Positions 1 to 8,410 of a stretch of 55,000 nt of DNA are shown piece after piece. Source of the DNA: Symbiodinium natans (lineage: Eukaryota > Sar > Dinophyceae > Suessiales > Symbiodiniaceae); contig CAJNDS010000396.1 in NCBI GenBank assembly GCA_905221605.1, forward strand, positions 1-55,000. The letters are read 5' to 3'. A program made the position numbers and the translations under genes. Position 1 is the stretch's first letter. Every line of letters starts with the position of its first letter. The notes under the pieces are model-generated. The model was given only the letters and a program-made list of their open reading frames with translations, ran no database searches and was not told the DNA's origin.

Positions 1-1
1 T

Positions 2-1021
2 GCAAAACAGACAGAGCGAAGTGCAAAAGGCGCCGGGAGTAGGGGACCCATTCCTGTATCAAGCAGCTTCCGTGGACAGAGACAGCAGCTCCAAGCCAAA
101 AGGACAGAGGTTGGAGCAGGCTCCCGTGGCCCATTTCCCGAGCAGGACAGTTATCGGGCCCAAAGGCATGAGCTCCAAACAAGAAGAACAGAGGATGGAG
201 CAGGCTCACGTGGCCCAGTTCCCGAAAAGGACAGCTATCGGGCCCAGCGGCGTGAGCTCCAAGCCCAGCGAGAAGAGGATGGAGTTGGAATTCGTGGGCC
301 CAGGCCTGTAGCCACCGAAATCCAAAAGCAAGGCTATCCCTTTCCAGACGAAGACGAACTCACACCGGAACAGGCGCAGGCCGATTACCTAGCCTTCGCC
401 CGCAGCTGGGGCAGATTTGGTTTGTCTAGGGCGTGTGAGATGTGCCGAACCTTCACGACAGCAAAGCACTACAGGCTAGCCAAAGCCACCGGCAAGATGC
501 TGTGCAAAAGCTGCCGCGAGAACAACACCAAGCTGGTCTTGCCAGCCCCGGCGCCCATCCCGGAAGCCCTCCAGGCCCTGCAGCCTCTTGAACAGCATCT
601 GATAGCCATGGGGAGGATCTCCCAAGTGTTGCTCGACAAGCTCCCGGCCGGTGGCCCAAGCGCACAGTGGGGTCGCATGTACGCCGTGCTTATGGAAGAC
701 CCCCTCATCTGCGATGTCCTGGAGGGAGCCACGCTTGAAGACGATGGCACAATCTTCGTGGAAGGGGTCCAGGGCATGGCAGCTTCGCCTGCTCGTTTGG
801 ATTGCGTCTATGAAGCTTTGCAGGAGCTGAAGCACCAACATCGCCTCTACAAAGCGAACCCGGCGGTGGACAAGGTCCTGCAAGAATGGCAGCCATTCAA
901 GACTCCAAATCCCCTCAAGGGCGCCAAACGGGGGAGTCCGGTGGCTCACACTCCTCGGCCTTGGGGGGGCAGAATCAGCAAGACCAGACGAAGGAAGCAG
1001 AGCTGGAGGTGGCGTACCTGA
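2..1021 (+). CDS. Helitron upstream frame with DUF6570-like zinc domain, 5'-partial
   Basis: This frame (codons starting at 2, 5, 8...) is open from the left edge to the stop just after 1018, so it is longer than a start-codon search shows; its true start is outside. Bases 11-300 encode 28-residue tandem repeats rich in Arg, Gln and Glu. Then come two CxxC pairs (codons at 434/443 and 503/512) separated by 19 residues, a likely zinc site. A following segment contains PLEQHLIA and a GGPSAQWGRMY stretch, which I recognise as resembling DUF6570, a domain found just upstream of Helitron replicases. The frame overlaps the next CDS by 136 bases. A -1 shift at the seven-G run 963-969 would fuse the two. 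That could be a programmed frameshift, an assembly indel, a mutation, or two separate proteins. The DUF6570 assignment is from memory of the family and moderate. Confidence 0.65.
   Translation, partial: AKQTERSAKGAGSRGPIPVSSSFRGQRQQLQAKRTEVGAGSRGPFPEQDSYRAQRHELQTRRTEDGAGSRGPVPEKDSYRAQRRELQAQREEDGVGIRGPRPVATEIQKQGYPFPDEDELTPEQAQADYLAFARSWGRFGLSRACEMCRTFTTAKHYRLAKATGKMLCKSCRENNTKLVLPAPAPIPEALQALQPLEQHLIAMGRISQVLLDKLPAGGPSAQWGRMYAVLMEDPLICDVLEGATLEDDGTIFVEGVQGMAASPARLDCVYEALQELKHQHRLYKANPAVDKVLQEWQPFKTPNPLKGAKRGSPVAHTPRPWGGRISKTRRRKQSWRWRT
11..300 (+). repeat. 84-bp in-frame coding tandem repeat
   Basis: Units begin at about 11 (diverged), 95, 179 and 263 (partial). The two central units are exactly 84 bp, or 28 codons, and share the protein pattern GAGSRGP...DSYRAQR.ELQ. 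Because the period is a multiple of three, the frame is preserved. The array continues to the window edge, so copy number is unknown. Confidence 0.8.
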
Positions 1022-4000
1022 TCCCCAAGGAACTGAAAGCCCCCAAACCGGAAGCCCTGGACCTGCGCAAAGCCCGAGGTATTTCGGCGCTCGACGACGA
1101 CATGGATGTGAAGTTCTTCCCGCACTTGTTCCCCACCGGCACGGGCGGGTGGCAGAACCAGTACGCAAGCTTCTCGCAATATGCCCGCAAGCGTCTGCTA
1201 GGCCTGGACATGCGCTTTGAGTCATCGGTGCCGTACATCATGTGGCTATTGGAGATGCACACTAAGAAACGCCTGTCCGGCAACATCAATGTGCGCATCG
1301 GCAGCCAAAGGGCCCCATGTGCTAAGACGAAGTACCACGATGGCAAAAACCAGGTTTTCGCGGCCCTCAGGGACATCCCCGGCACGCATCCCTACGTCTT
1401 TGCAAAGAAAAACGTTGCCCTCAACATGTACGAGCAGCTCGGCCCGCCGAAGTTCTTCATGACCCTTTCCTGCCATGCCCGGCAACCGGATATCCTCGTC
1501 GCAGTCATTTCCGCCCGGCTGCTGCGACTCCGACCGGACAGCCCGCCAGAAGAGATCGAGCGCGAAGCCGCAGAAATCTTGCAGCAATACCAGGCCGACG
1601 AGAGTTTCACTTGGGACGGCCTCTCTCCCAACCAGCTCTGCAATCAGCATCCGGCCATTGTGTCAAGACAGTTTATGCATCAGGTGAGCCAGCTCATGTG
1701 GTGGTTGGGCGCCAAACGTGATGCACAGACACATCTGGACCGAGATGCGGACGCCCAGGATGAGCCTGGGGACAAAGGCGAAGACTTCCTCCGAGCCCCA
1801 GCCACTGATCGGGCGGGCCGACACCGTGGCGTCCGCAAGGAGGATCCACCCTTCAGGGTCCTCGACTACATCATACGCATTGAGTGGCAAAAGAGAGGCT
1901 ACCCCCACGCTCACATTCTTCTGTGGGTGGAGGAGTGGAAAGAACCAACCTCTCCACAAGACGAGGAGAAGGCCAAGCAGGCGGCAGCAGCAGCGTTCAA
2001 TGACAAAGATGGCGAAAAAGAAAAGCAAGACAAGACCGCGCCCGATCCCGACTGGTCAGATGAGGAGGCCATGAAGAAGTTCACTCCTAAATCTGCAGAG
2101 GACTGGAGCGACAAGTACATTTGCACGAAATCCCCAAACACATGGCGACAGTCCACGAAAGTCAGGCCTCGTGACAGGGAGGTGAACGCACAGCTGGCCA
2201 GCCTGGTGGTGCACCACTGCAGTGAGTACTGTGGCATCAAAACGCACGGCTCCTGCCGCTTCGGCTTTCCCCATGGCGAAGAAAAAAGGACGAGGCGCCG
2301 CACCTCCCAGGAGAAGTATGCCAACAGCCGCTGGAAAAGTAGCCTGGCCACGAGGCGGAAGAAATCCGATCAAAACGTTGGCCAGTACAACATCAAAATC
2401 CTGCGTTGCTGGCGAGCCAGCATGGACCTTCAGGTCATTTGTGAACTGACCAGCGCCAGCCGCTACATCCTCGGCTATGCGTTGAAGTCCGAGCAAGACA
2501 GGGAGTGCCAGCGTCGCGTCGAGAGCATCATTGCCAACCTCACTTCTGGTAACAACGACGGTGTCGGGCTAGGCAACCAGCAGGTGTACAAGGCAGCGCA
2601 CGCAGCGCTGCAGGGCAGGACCACATCAACCTTCGAAGCGTGCCATCTGCTGCTGGGCTTCCCCGTCGTCGAGTTCTCCAGGGACAACGAGTGGATCCAG
2701 GTGGGGCCTCCTGAAACGTGGACCTTGTCGGTGCCCAAACATGAGGAAAAAGTGGCCCTGGGACAGCCCGATGCCTACCGCAACAAGAAGCTGAAGCAAG
2801 ATGGGTACATGCCAGTCGCACAGAAATGGTATCGAGAGATGCAGGTCTCCTTCGGCGACATAGAAGTGGAAGTGCCGGTGGAGGGCAGCCAGCCTGTGAC
2901 ATCTCGGTTCAAGGACCTGATCTTCTTGGATTTCTGCGCGGCCTTCAAGTTCATCGGCGTGGACTTCCCGCAGCCGCGCAAAAGACCAGCTATCGTGGCG
3001 TACCGCAACTTCAGCCCCGATCAGGAGCCCGAGGAATTCTACTTTTCGAGGCTGCTGCTAAATTCGGTGTGGAAGGAGCCGGGCGATTGGTTGCAGGAGG
3101 AGGATGGCGGTAGTCACGCGGCAGCTTTCAGACGCATCGCCCGTGACAAAGACGGACACCCCGACTTCCTGCAGTCGCGGTGCTTTCCCCGCATGGATGG
3201 GACCCTGGAGGCCGCCCGAAAGCTGCAAGCCGTGCAGGCGACCATGTACATGAAGGCCAAGATTCATCCAGCACACTTGCGGGACGGGTGGGCCAATAGC
3301 AAGGTGGCACAGGAGAACTATGAAGACTCCATGAAGATTCTCGAAGCATTGAAGGAGCGGTACGGAGACGACATCGACTTCGCGGCACCAGACCATGTGC
3401 CGACGGGAGCGGCCGGCGATGCCTTTGCACCAGTGGAAGAGGGGGAGGAAAGCTTCGAGAAGTTGACTGTGGAAAACCCAAGCCCCCAGACAGAGCACCA
3501 GCGCCAGGCTATGGAGCACATCATCCAGACTGTCCTGAAGCGTCCCAACACCAAAGATGCCAACAACGCGGAGCGCTTGAACATGCTCCTCCACGGGCCT
3601 GGCGGCTGCGGAAAGTCGGTGGTGGTACGCGCCGCCGCGCACATGCTCCGACAGGGTGGCGTCGGGACAATCATAGCAGCTCCAACAGGCGTGGCAGCAT
3701 GGAACATCAACGGGGTCACCCTCCATTCCTGTTGCCTGCTGCCGGTCGTGAACCAAAGCTATGGCAAGGCCTGCGACGTGCCTCTCCCAAGCGGCCCATT
3801 GTTGGCAACCCTGCGCAGCATCTGGAACCTGGTATCTGTGCTGTTTGTGGACGAGGTAAGCTTCATTTCCTCCTTCATGCTGGAGCGCCTCGATCAACAC
3901 CTCCGTCTGGCCCGGGACATGCCTTATGTACCCTTTGGTGGACTCCACGTCGTCTTTGCAGGGGATCTCTACCAGTTGCCGCCGCCCGGCGGCCTGCCAG

Positions 4001-5739
4001 CCTTTGCAAGTCAACTGTGGCTTCTTTTCCAACTCTGCGAACTGGAAGGGAACCAGCGCGCAGCAGAGGATCCGAAATGGGCAGCCATTCTCGCACGAAT
4101 TCGCGTCGGAACTTGGACAGACGAAGACGTCCAGGAACTGCGTGGCATGGTGGTCAAGAAGAACAGCAGCAGGCAGCCCGCCCCTAAAGCAGTGCACCTG
4201 TACCCCACTCGCAGGGCTGTGGCAGAAAGCAACAGCACCTACATCGAGGAGCACATCAGCAGGACAGGCGCCCGGCTCTACGAAAGCCCTGCCTTGGATG
4301 TCAGCGTCAAGACAGGCGCCCCGCTATCCCCGGAAGTGGTTTGGGCCGCCCCCGAGAACACCGGTGGCTTGGAGGCTTTGTTTCGGGTCGCCGTCGGCGT
4401 TCGAGTGATGCTCCGGCACAACCTCGACGTCCAGGACGGCCTCGTCAATGGCGCCTGCGGCTTCGTAGAGCACATCGACGCGGACGAGGACACTGGCGAG
4501 ATCGAGCTGATCTGGGTGGCCTTCGAGAAGAATGCAGGTGCCAAGTGGCGTGCGGAAAACGAGACCAGCTTCGTTGCCGTCGCCCGCAGGTCAGCCACAT
4601 ATCTGGACAAGGAGGGCAGCAAGGCCTCTAGACTGCAATTCCCCATGGTGCTCGCGAAGGCCACCACCATTCACAAATGCCAGGCGGCAACCTTGCATGA
4701 TGGATCCCACTCCCGCCTTGATGCGACGTGCAAAGAAGAGGGACAAGCCTACGTGGCTCTGAGCCGCTGCCCTTCGCAAGCCTTGTGCACCTTGGAGTTC
4801 TTCAACCCGAAGTCGCTGCGATTCAACGCGAACGCAGAATGGGCGCTGACCACGCTGAAGGCCCAGCAGGCCGGGCGAGACGGTTCTCATCTATGGAAAC
4901 AACTTTTTCGACCCGCCGAGAGCAAGGAGTTCTACGAAGCCCGGCTGGCCGAGATGGGCGCTCCAGATTGGTCGCGGCTGAGAGCAGACAAGGAGAACGC
5001 AGAAGAGGGCGAACGGCCCTGGCATTGTCCGCATTGCGGCGAGGAGGTTCCCAATACTCAGCCCGCCATCAAGGCACATGGAAGGAAGTGCCAAGCCAAG
5101 CCCAAAGCCAGAGCAAAGGGCAAGAGCAAAGCCAAGGCCAAGGCCAAGGCCAAGGCCAAGGCCAAGCCCAAGGCAGAAACAATCACCAAGAAGCGCCCTG
5201 CAGAAACAGCTTCAGACAGCACGCCTCCTCCCAAGCTGGCCAGGACAAACAGCCCGACACACATGCGTGAGGCTGAAGCACCTTACTTCGAAAGGCAAGT
5301 AGATCTTCGCTGTGGAATCCACGCGCTGAATCATGTCCTCGGCTTCCACTTGCTCAACCCGGAAGACATGGCTCGAGCGGCTGATGCATTCCTCTTCGAG
5401 AACCGCGAGCTGGCTGATAACATTCAGGACCACTTGGCCCCTGCAGGAGACTACTCCATCGAAATCATGGGTATGGCCCTCCGCACCAAGGCCATGGAGG
5501 AATTTGGGCAGCTTCGCTGGCAGATGGGGGACCGGCGTGCCATGACAATCAGGGACTTGCATGGCTGCACTGGCGCGGTGGTCAACCTCCATGGTCGGCA
5601 TTGGGTGGCCGTGAAAGTCCTTGAGGAGGATGTCATCTGGTACCTGGACTCCATGGAGATGCATCCGCGGCGTCTGACGGTCGGCCAGCTGGAAGATCTC
5701 TTTTTGTCTCACCCAACCTATGCTGTGAGCCTTATTTGA
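886..5739 (+). CDS. Helitron Rep-helicase with C-terminal Josephin-like protease domain
   Basis: 1617 aa, intact. Domain order: Helitron-like N-terminal domain (about 65-640) with PPKFFMTLSC at 187-196, the HUH motif PHAHILLW with H341 and H343, and candidate catalytic tyrosines Y527 and Y531 in RYILGY. Next is a PIF1-type SF1 helicase (about 870-1310): Walker A GPGGCGKS at 904-911, Walker B VDEVS with D989/E990, GDLYQLPP at 1026-1033, TIHKCQ at 1261-1266 and GQAYVALSR at 1286-1294. Then a CCHC finger (C1381, C1384, H1398, C1402), a Lys/Ala-rich tail (about 1404-1432) that may be a nuclear signal, and a Josephin-like domain (about 1464-1617; C1476, H1572, D1588). The Rep part nicks and joins single-stranded DNA; the helicase unwinds the donor strand. 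ATG at 886 is the first in this frame, but translation may instead enter from the overlapping upstream frame. Confidence 0.92.
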   Translation: MAAIQDSKSPQGRQTGESGGSHSSALGGQNQQDQTKEAELEVAYLIPKELKAPKPEALDLRKARGISALDDDMDVKFFPHLFPTGTGGWQNQYASFSQYARKRLLGLDMRFESSVPYIMWLLEMHTKKRLSGNINVRIGSQRAPCAKTKYHDGKNQVFAALRDIPGTHPYVFAKKNVALNMYEQLGPPKFFMTLSCHARQPDILVAVISARLLRLRPDSPPEEIEREAAEILQQYQADESFTWDGLSPNQLCNQHPAIVSRQFMHQVSQLMWWLGAKRDAQTHLDRDADAQDEPGDKGEDFLRAPATDRAGRHRGVRKEDPPFRVLDYIIRIEWQKRGYPHAHILLWVEEWKEPTSPQDEEKAKQAAAAAFNDKDGEKEKQDKTAPDPDWSDEEAMKKFTPKSAEDWSDKYICTKSPNTWRQSTKVRPRDREVNAQLASLVVHHCSEYCGIKTHGSCRFGFPHGEEKRTRRRTSQEKYANSRWKSSLATRRKKSDQNVGQYNIKILRCWRASMDLQVICELTSASRYILGYALKSEQDRECQRRVESIIANLTSGNNDGVGLGNQQVYKAAHAALQGRTTSTFEACHLLLGFPVVEFSRDNEWIQVGPPETWTLSVPKHEEKVALGQPDAYRNKKLKQDGYMPVAQKWYREMQVSFGDIEVEVPVEGSQPVTSRFKDLIFLDFCAAFKFIGVDFPQPRKRPAIVAYRNFSPDQEPEEFYFSRLLLNSVWKEPGDWLQEEDGGSHAAAFRRIARDKDGHPDFLQSRCFPRMDGTLEAARKLQAVQATMYMKAKIHPAHLRDGWANSKVAQENYEDSMKILEALKERYGDDIDFAAPDHVPTGAAGDAFAPVEEGEESFEKLTVENPSPQTEHQRQAMEHIIQTVLKRPNTKDANNAERLNMLLHGPGGCGKSVVVRAAAHMLRQGGVGTIIAAPTGVAAWNINGVTLHSCCLLPVVNQSYGKACDVPLPSGPLLATLRSIWNLVSVLFVDEVSFISSFMLERLDQHLRLARDMPYVPFGGLHVVFAGDLYQLPPPGGLPAFASQLWLLFQLCELEGNQRAAEDPKWAAILARIRVGTWTDEDVQELRGMVVKKNSSRQPAPKAVHLYPTRRAVAESNSTYIEEHISRTGARLYESPALDVSVKTGAPLSPEVVWAAPENTGGLEALFRVAVGVRVMLRHNLDVQDGLVNGACGFVEHIDADEDTGEIELIWVAFEKNAGAKWRAENETSFVAVARRSATYLDKEGSKASRLQFPMVLAKATTIHKCQAATLHDGSHSRLDATCKEEGQAYVALSRCPSQALCTLEFFNPKSLRFNANAEWALTTLKAQQAGRDGSHLWKQLFRPAESKEFYEARLAEMGAPDWSRLRADKENAEEGERPWHCPHCGEEVPNTQPAIKAHGRKCQAKPKARAKGKSKAKAKAKAKAKAKPKAETITKKRPAETASDSTPPPKLARTNSPTHMREAEAPYFERQVDLRCGIHALNHVLGFHLLNPEDMARAADAFLFENRELADNIQDHLAPAGDYSIEIMGMALRTKAMEEFGQLRWQMGDRRAMTIRDLHGCTGAVVNLHGRHWVAVKVLEEDVIWYLDSMEMHPRRLTVGQLEDLFLSHPTYAVSLI
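5269..5736 (+). other. Josephin-like cysteine protease domain of the Helitron protein
   Basis: Residues of about 1464-1617 show the order of a Josephin (Machado-Joseph disease protein family) fold: a catalytic-Cys helix LRCGIHALNHVLG with C1476, a middle helix GDYSIEIMGMALRTKA matching the SIQVISNAL-type helix of ataxin-3, a strand ending in GRHWVAVK with H1572, and WYLDS with D1588 in the third catalytic position. The domain ends flush with the stop codon. Josephin proteins cleave ubiquitin chains. A ubiquitin or ubiquitin-like substrate is inferred here, not shown. An alternative is another papain-like C-H-D peptidase, but the helix pattern fits Josephin best. Confidence 0.75.
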
Positions 5740-5890
5740 AGGAGCTCGCCGGTACAGACCGAGCCCTGGACAGCCCAGCTCACAGCACGCAAGTACGTGC
5801 AGACTTCTTGGCCATCCATGGAAAAGGAACAGGCGCGCCAGCAGTCACGAATTGAGACAACCACTGCCTGACATGTCGATCTGCAGCAAG
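5740..5890. other. Helitron 3' flank, no clear terminus
   Basis: Short non-coding stretch between the Helitron stop codon and the first subtelomeric repeat. It contains a small hairpin (arms GCACG/CGTGC at 5788-5803). No CTRR end follows it at the spacing normal for Helitrons. Confidence 0.4.
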
Positions 5891-6480
5891 CCAAATTTTG
5901 CAACCCAAATGGCAAGTGTTTGTCAATTTGAGCCTTCACAAACCTTAAATTAAGGCCAAAGCGTTGGTATTTTCCCAAGTTTGGCGGCCTTGGAAACCCC
6001 AAAATGGCCAAACTTAGCGATGTTTGACCATTTTGGGCCTTCAAAAACCCTGAATTCAAGCAAAAAACATAGGGATTTTGCTTAGGTTGGCGATTTTGGA
6101 AACCCCCAAAGTTGCAATTGTTTGTGTTTTTTTGTCTTCACAAGGCCTGGATTAAGGCCAACGCGTAAGGATTTACCCTAGTTTGGCGGCCTTGGAAACA
6201 CACAAAATGTCAATTTTTTGCGATTTTTGACAATTTTGGGGCTTCACAAGCCCTGAATTAAGGGAAAACCATAAAGGTTTTTCCCTAGGTTGGCGGCCTT
6301 GGAAATCCCCAGAATGACCGTTTTGGGCCTTCACAAACCCTGAATAGAAATGGCAAATTTTGGTGATTTTTGACCATTTTGCGCCTTCAAAAACCCTGAA
6401 CCCAGGCAAAAAAAAAAACATTAAAATTTTCGCTAGTTTTGCAGCCGTGGAAACACCCAAAACACCCAAAATGACATTTT
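5890..6480. repeat. Degenerate about 100-110 bp subtelomeric repeat
   Basis: A motif of the form TTTGGCGGCCTTGGAAA followed by CCCCAAAATG recurs near 5970, 6080, 6180, 6285 and, more degenerate, 6430. Each is followed by variants of TTTTGGGCCTTCACAAACCC and a purine-rich spacer. Spacing is about 100-150 bp and the copies are clearly diverged. No coding content is apparent. Confidence 0.75.
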
Positions 6481-6514
6481 TTGCGATTTGTGACCGTTTT
6501 GGGCACTCTGGGAA

Positions 6515-6712
6515 AAAAAAACAGCTGAAAAAGCCTGCTTTTCAGACGAAAAAATTACAAAAATGTGCCATCTGAAGAGTCTCCCAAAAGGACCCCAAAA
6601 GCCGCTGCCTTTTTTTCGAGGGCTTGAAAAAAGGCTGAAAAAGCCGGCTTTTTCAAGAAAAAGCAAAACGAAAAACTCGCTCAAAACCCGCCCAAAACCC
6701 GCACAATACTCG
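6515..6712. repeat. AT-rich palindromes before the first telomeric array
   Basis: Bases 6636-6655 are a perfect 20-nt palindrome with arms TGAAAAAGCC/GGCTTTTTCA. A related, imperfect version occurs at about 6522-6546. They sit between the 100-bp repeats and the module border GGGACCCAAACCCTATA. Confidence 0.75.
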
Positions 6713-6737
6713 GGACCCAAACCCTATACAATTTCTA

Positions 6738-7014
6738 TAAACCCTAAACCCTAAACCCTAAACCCTAAACCCTAAACCCTAAACCCTAAACCCTAAACCC
6801 TAAACCCTAAACCCTAAACCCTAAACCTAAACCATAAACCCTAAACCCTAAACCCTAAACCCTAAACCCTAAACCCTAAACCCTAAACCCTAAACCCTAA
6901 ACCCTAAACCCTAAACCCTAAACCCTGAACCCCTAAACCCCTAAACCCCTAACCCCTAAACCCTAAACCCTAAACCCTAAACCCTAAACCCTAAACCCTA
7001 AACCCTAAACCCTC
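6738..7014 (+). repeat. Interstitial telomeric array 1, (CCCTAAA)n
   Basis: About 39 units of the 7-bp Arabidopsis-type telomere repeat, also used by dinoflagellates. Degenerate positions lie near 6825-6840 and 6925-6958. The C-rich strand reads left to right. Sequence lies on both sides, so this is not a chromosome end as assembled. Confidence 0.97.
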
Positions 7015-7092
7015 AAGACAAAATAAATAGAAATTGTATGTGGCACCAATCTGAATTTTCAAAGATATTTGTCTAAACAGCTGACAAACAGA

Positions 7093-7152
7093 GTTTAAGT
7101 AAATTAATCCAAAGCGGGAGGCCGGGAGGCCAAATGTTCAATTTACTTAAAC
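7093..7152. repeat. 13-bp inverted repeat in module copy 1
   Basis: GTTTAAGTAAATT at 7093-7105 is the exact reverse complement of AATTTACTTAAAC at 7140-7152, with a 34-nt GC-rich loop. It is conserved in copy 2 (7904-7916 with 7951-7963). The right-arm motif recurs twice near 10,340-10,395. Confidence 0.9.
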
Positions 7153-7224
7153 CTGTGGGGCCTTCCCGTGCCCCGGCAAACCTCCCAAAGCCCAAAATTG
7201 GCTGCCAAAACCCCAAATTGTCCG

Positions 7225-7527
7225 CCTCAGCCGCCCAGCCCCCCAGCCCCCCAACCCTTCTCAGCCCCCCGCAGCCCCCCGGGCCTAGCCCCCAGCCCCA
7301 GCCCCAGCCCCAGCCCCAGCCCCAGCCCCAGCCCCAGCCCCAGCCCCAAGCCCAGCCCCAGCCCCAGCCCAGCCTGCCAGCCCCCCCAGCCCCAGCCCCA
7401 GCCCCAGCCCCCAGCCCCCAGCCCCCAGCCCCCAGCCCCCAGCCCCAGCCCCCAGCCCCCCGCCCCCAGCCCCCAGCCCCCAGCCCCCAGCCCCCAGCCC
7501 CAGCCCCAGCCCGCCCCCAGCCCCCAA
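7225..7527. repeat. CAGCCC/CAGCCCC array, copy 1
   Basis: Irregular 6-8 bp repeat of CAGCCC with extra C residues. It gives Pro/Gln/Ala/Ser-rich readings on the plus strand and Gly-rich ones on the minus strand, with no stops, so frames here are open by composition. The G-rich strand could form G-quadruplexes. Confidence 0.95.
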
Positions 7528-7553
7528 AATGAAAAGGTGGTTCCAAAAAAAAA

Positions 7554-7684
7554 ACGTTTCGGTCAAAACGTTTCGGTCAAAACGTTTCGGTCAAAACGTT
7601 TCGGTCAAAACGTTTCGGTCAAAACGTTTCGGTCAAAACTTTCGCTCAAAACTTTCGCTCAAAACGTTTCGGTCAAAACGTTAT
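7554..7684. repeat. 14-bp tandem repeat, copy 1
   Basis: About nine units of ACGTTTCGGTCAAA, some with TCGCTCAAA instead, running directly into the next module border TTATTGGGACCCAAACCC. Confidence 0.95.
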
Positions 7685-7712
7685 TGGGACCCAAACCCTA
7701 TACAATTTCTAT

Positions 7713-7824
7713 AAACCCTAAACCCTAAACCCTAAACCCTAAACCCTAAACCCTAAACCCTAAACCCTAAACCCTAAACCCTAAACCCTAAACCCTAAAC
7801 CCTAAACCCTAAACCCTAAACCCT
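7713..7824 (+). repeat. Interstitial telomeric array 2, (CCCTAAA)n
   Basis: About 16 near-perfect units in the same orientation as array 1. The left flank has TACAATTTCTATA and the right flank has AATAGAAATTGTATG, an inverted pair. Confidence 0.97.
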
Positions 7825-8047
7825 CAAGACAAAATAAATAGAAATTGTATGTGGCACCAATCTGAATTTTCAAAGATATTTGTCTAAACAGCTGACAAAC
7901 AGAGTTTAAGTAAATTAATCCAAAGCGGGAGGCCGGGAGGCCAAATGTTCAATTTACTTAAACCTGTGGGGCCTTCCCGTGCCCCGGCAAACCTCCCAAA
8001 GCCCAAAATTGGCTGCCAAAACCCCAAATTGTCCGCCTCAGCCCCCC

Positions 8048-8277
8048 AGCCCCCCAGCCCCCCAACCCCTCTCAGCCCCCCGCAGCCCCCCAGGCCAAGC
8101 CCCAGCCCACGCCCAGCCCCAGCCCAGCCCCAGCCCCAGCCCCAGCCCCAGCCCCAGCCCCAAGCCCAGCCCCAGCCCCAGCCCAGCCTGCCAGCCCCCC
8201 AGCCCCAGCCCCCAGCCCCCAGCCCCCAGCCCCCAGCCCCCAGCCCCCAGCCCCAGCCCCAGCCCGCCCCCAGCCCC
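8048..8277. repeat. CAGCCC array, copy 2
   Basis: Shorter copy of the array at 7225-7527, inside module copy 2. The length difference shows that it expands and contracts. Confidence 0.95.
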
Positions 8278-8307
8278 CAAAATGAAAAGGTGGTTCCAAA
8301 AAAAAAA

Positions 8308-8410
8308 ACGTTTCGGTCAAAACGTTTCGGTCAAAACGTTTCGGTCAAAACGTTTCGGTCAAAACGTTTCGGTCAAAACGTTTCGGTCAAAACGTTTCGG
8401 TCAAAACGTT
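8308..8410. repeat. 14-bp tandem repeat, copy 2
   Basis: About seven units of ACGTTTCGGTCAAA, more uniform than in copy 1, again ending in the module border. Confidence 0.95.

Larger units (their letters stand above)
2..5739 (+). mobile_element. Helitron (rolling-circle transposon), 5' end outside the window
   Basis: Two overlapping plus-strand frames carry the parts of a Helitron: a DUF6570-like zinc domain, an HUH replication-initiator domain, and a PIF1-type helicase. A Josephin-like protease domain is added at the C terminus. Helitrons transpose by a rolling-circle mechanism through a single-stranded intermediate. The left terminus lies before base 1, because the upstream frame is already open there. 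The right terminus could not be fixed: subtelomeric repeats begin by about 5900, and the 5-bp-arm hairpin at 5788-5803 is not followed at the usual short distance by a CTRR end. GC-rich codon use matches a dinoflagellate nuclear element. Confidence 0.9.

Noticed and set aside
21-311. 96-codon frame at the left edge
   Set aside because: The neighbouring frame starting at base 2 is open to 1021, has the zinc domain and keeps the repeat in frame. This one is its shadow in the same repeat.
5788-5803. Hairpin GCACG/CGTGC as the Helitron 3' terminus
   Set aside because: Arms are only 5 bp and no CTRR end lies at the usual short distance downstream.
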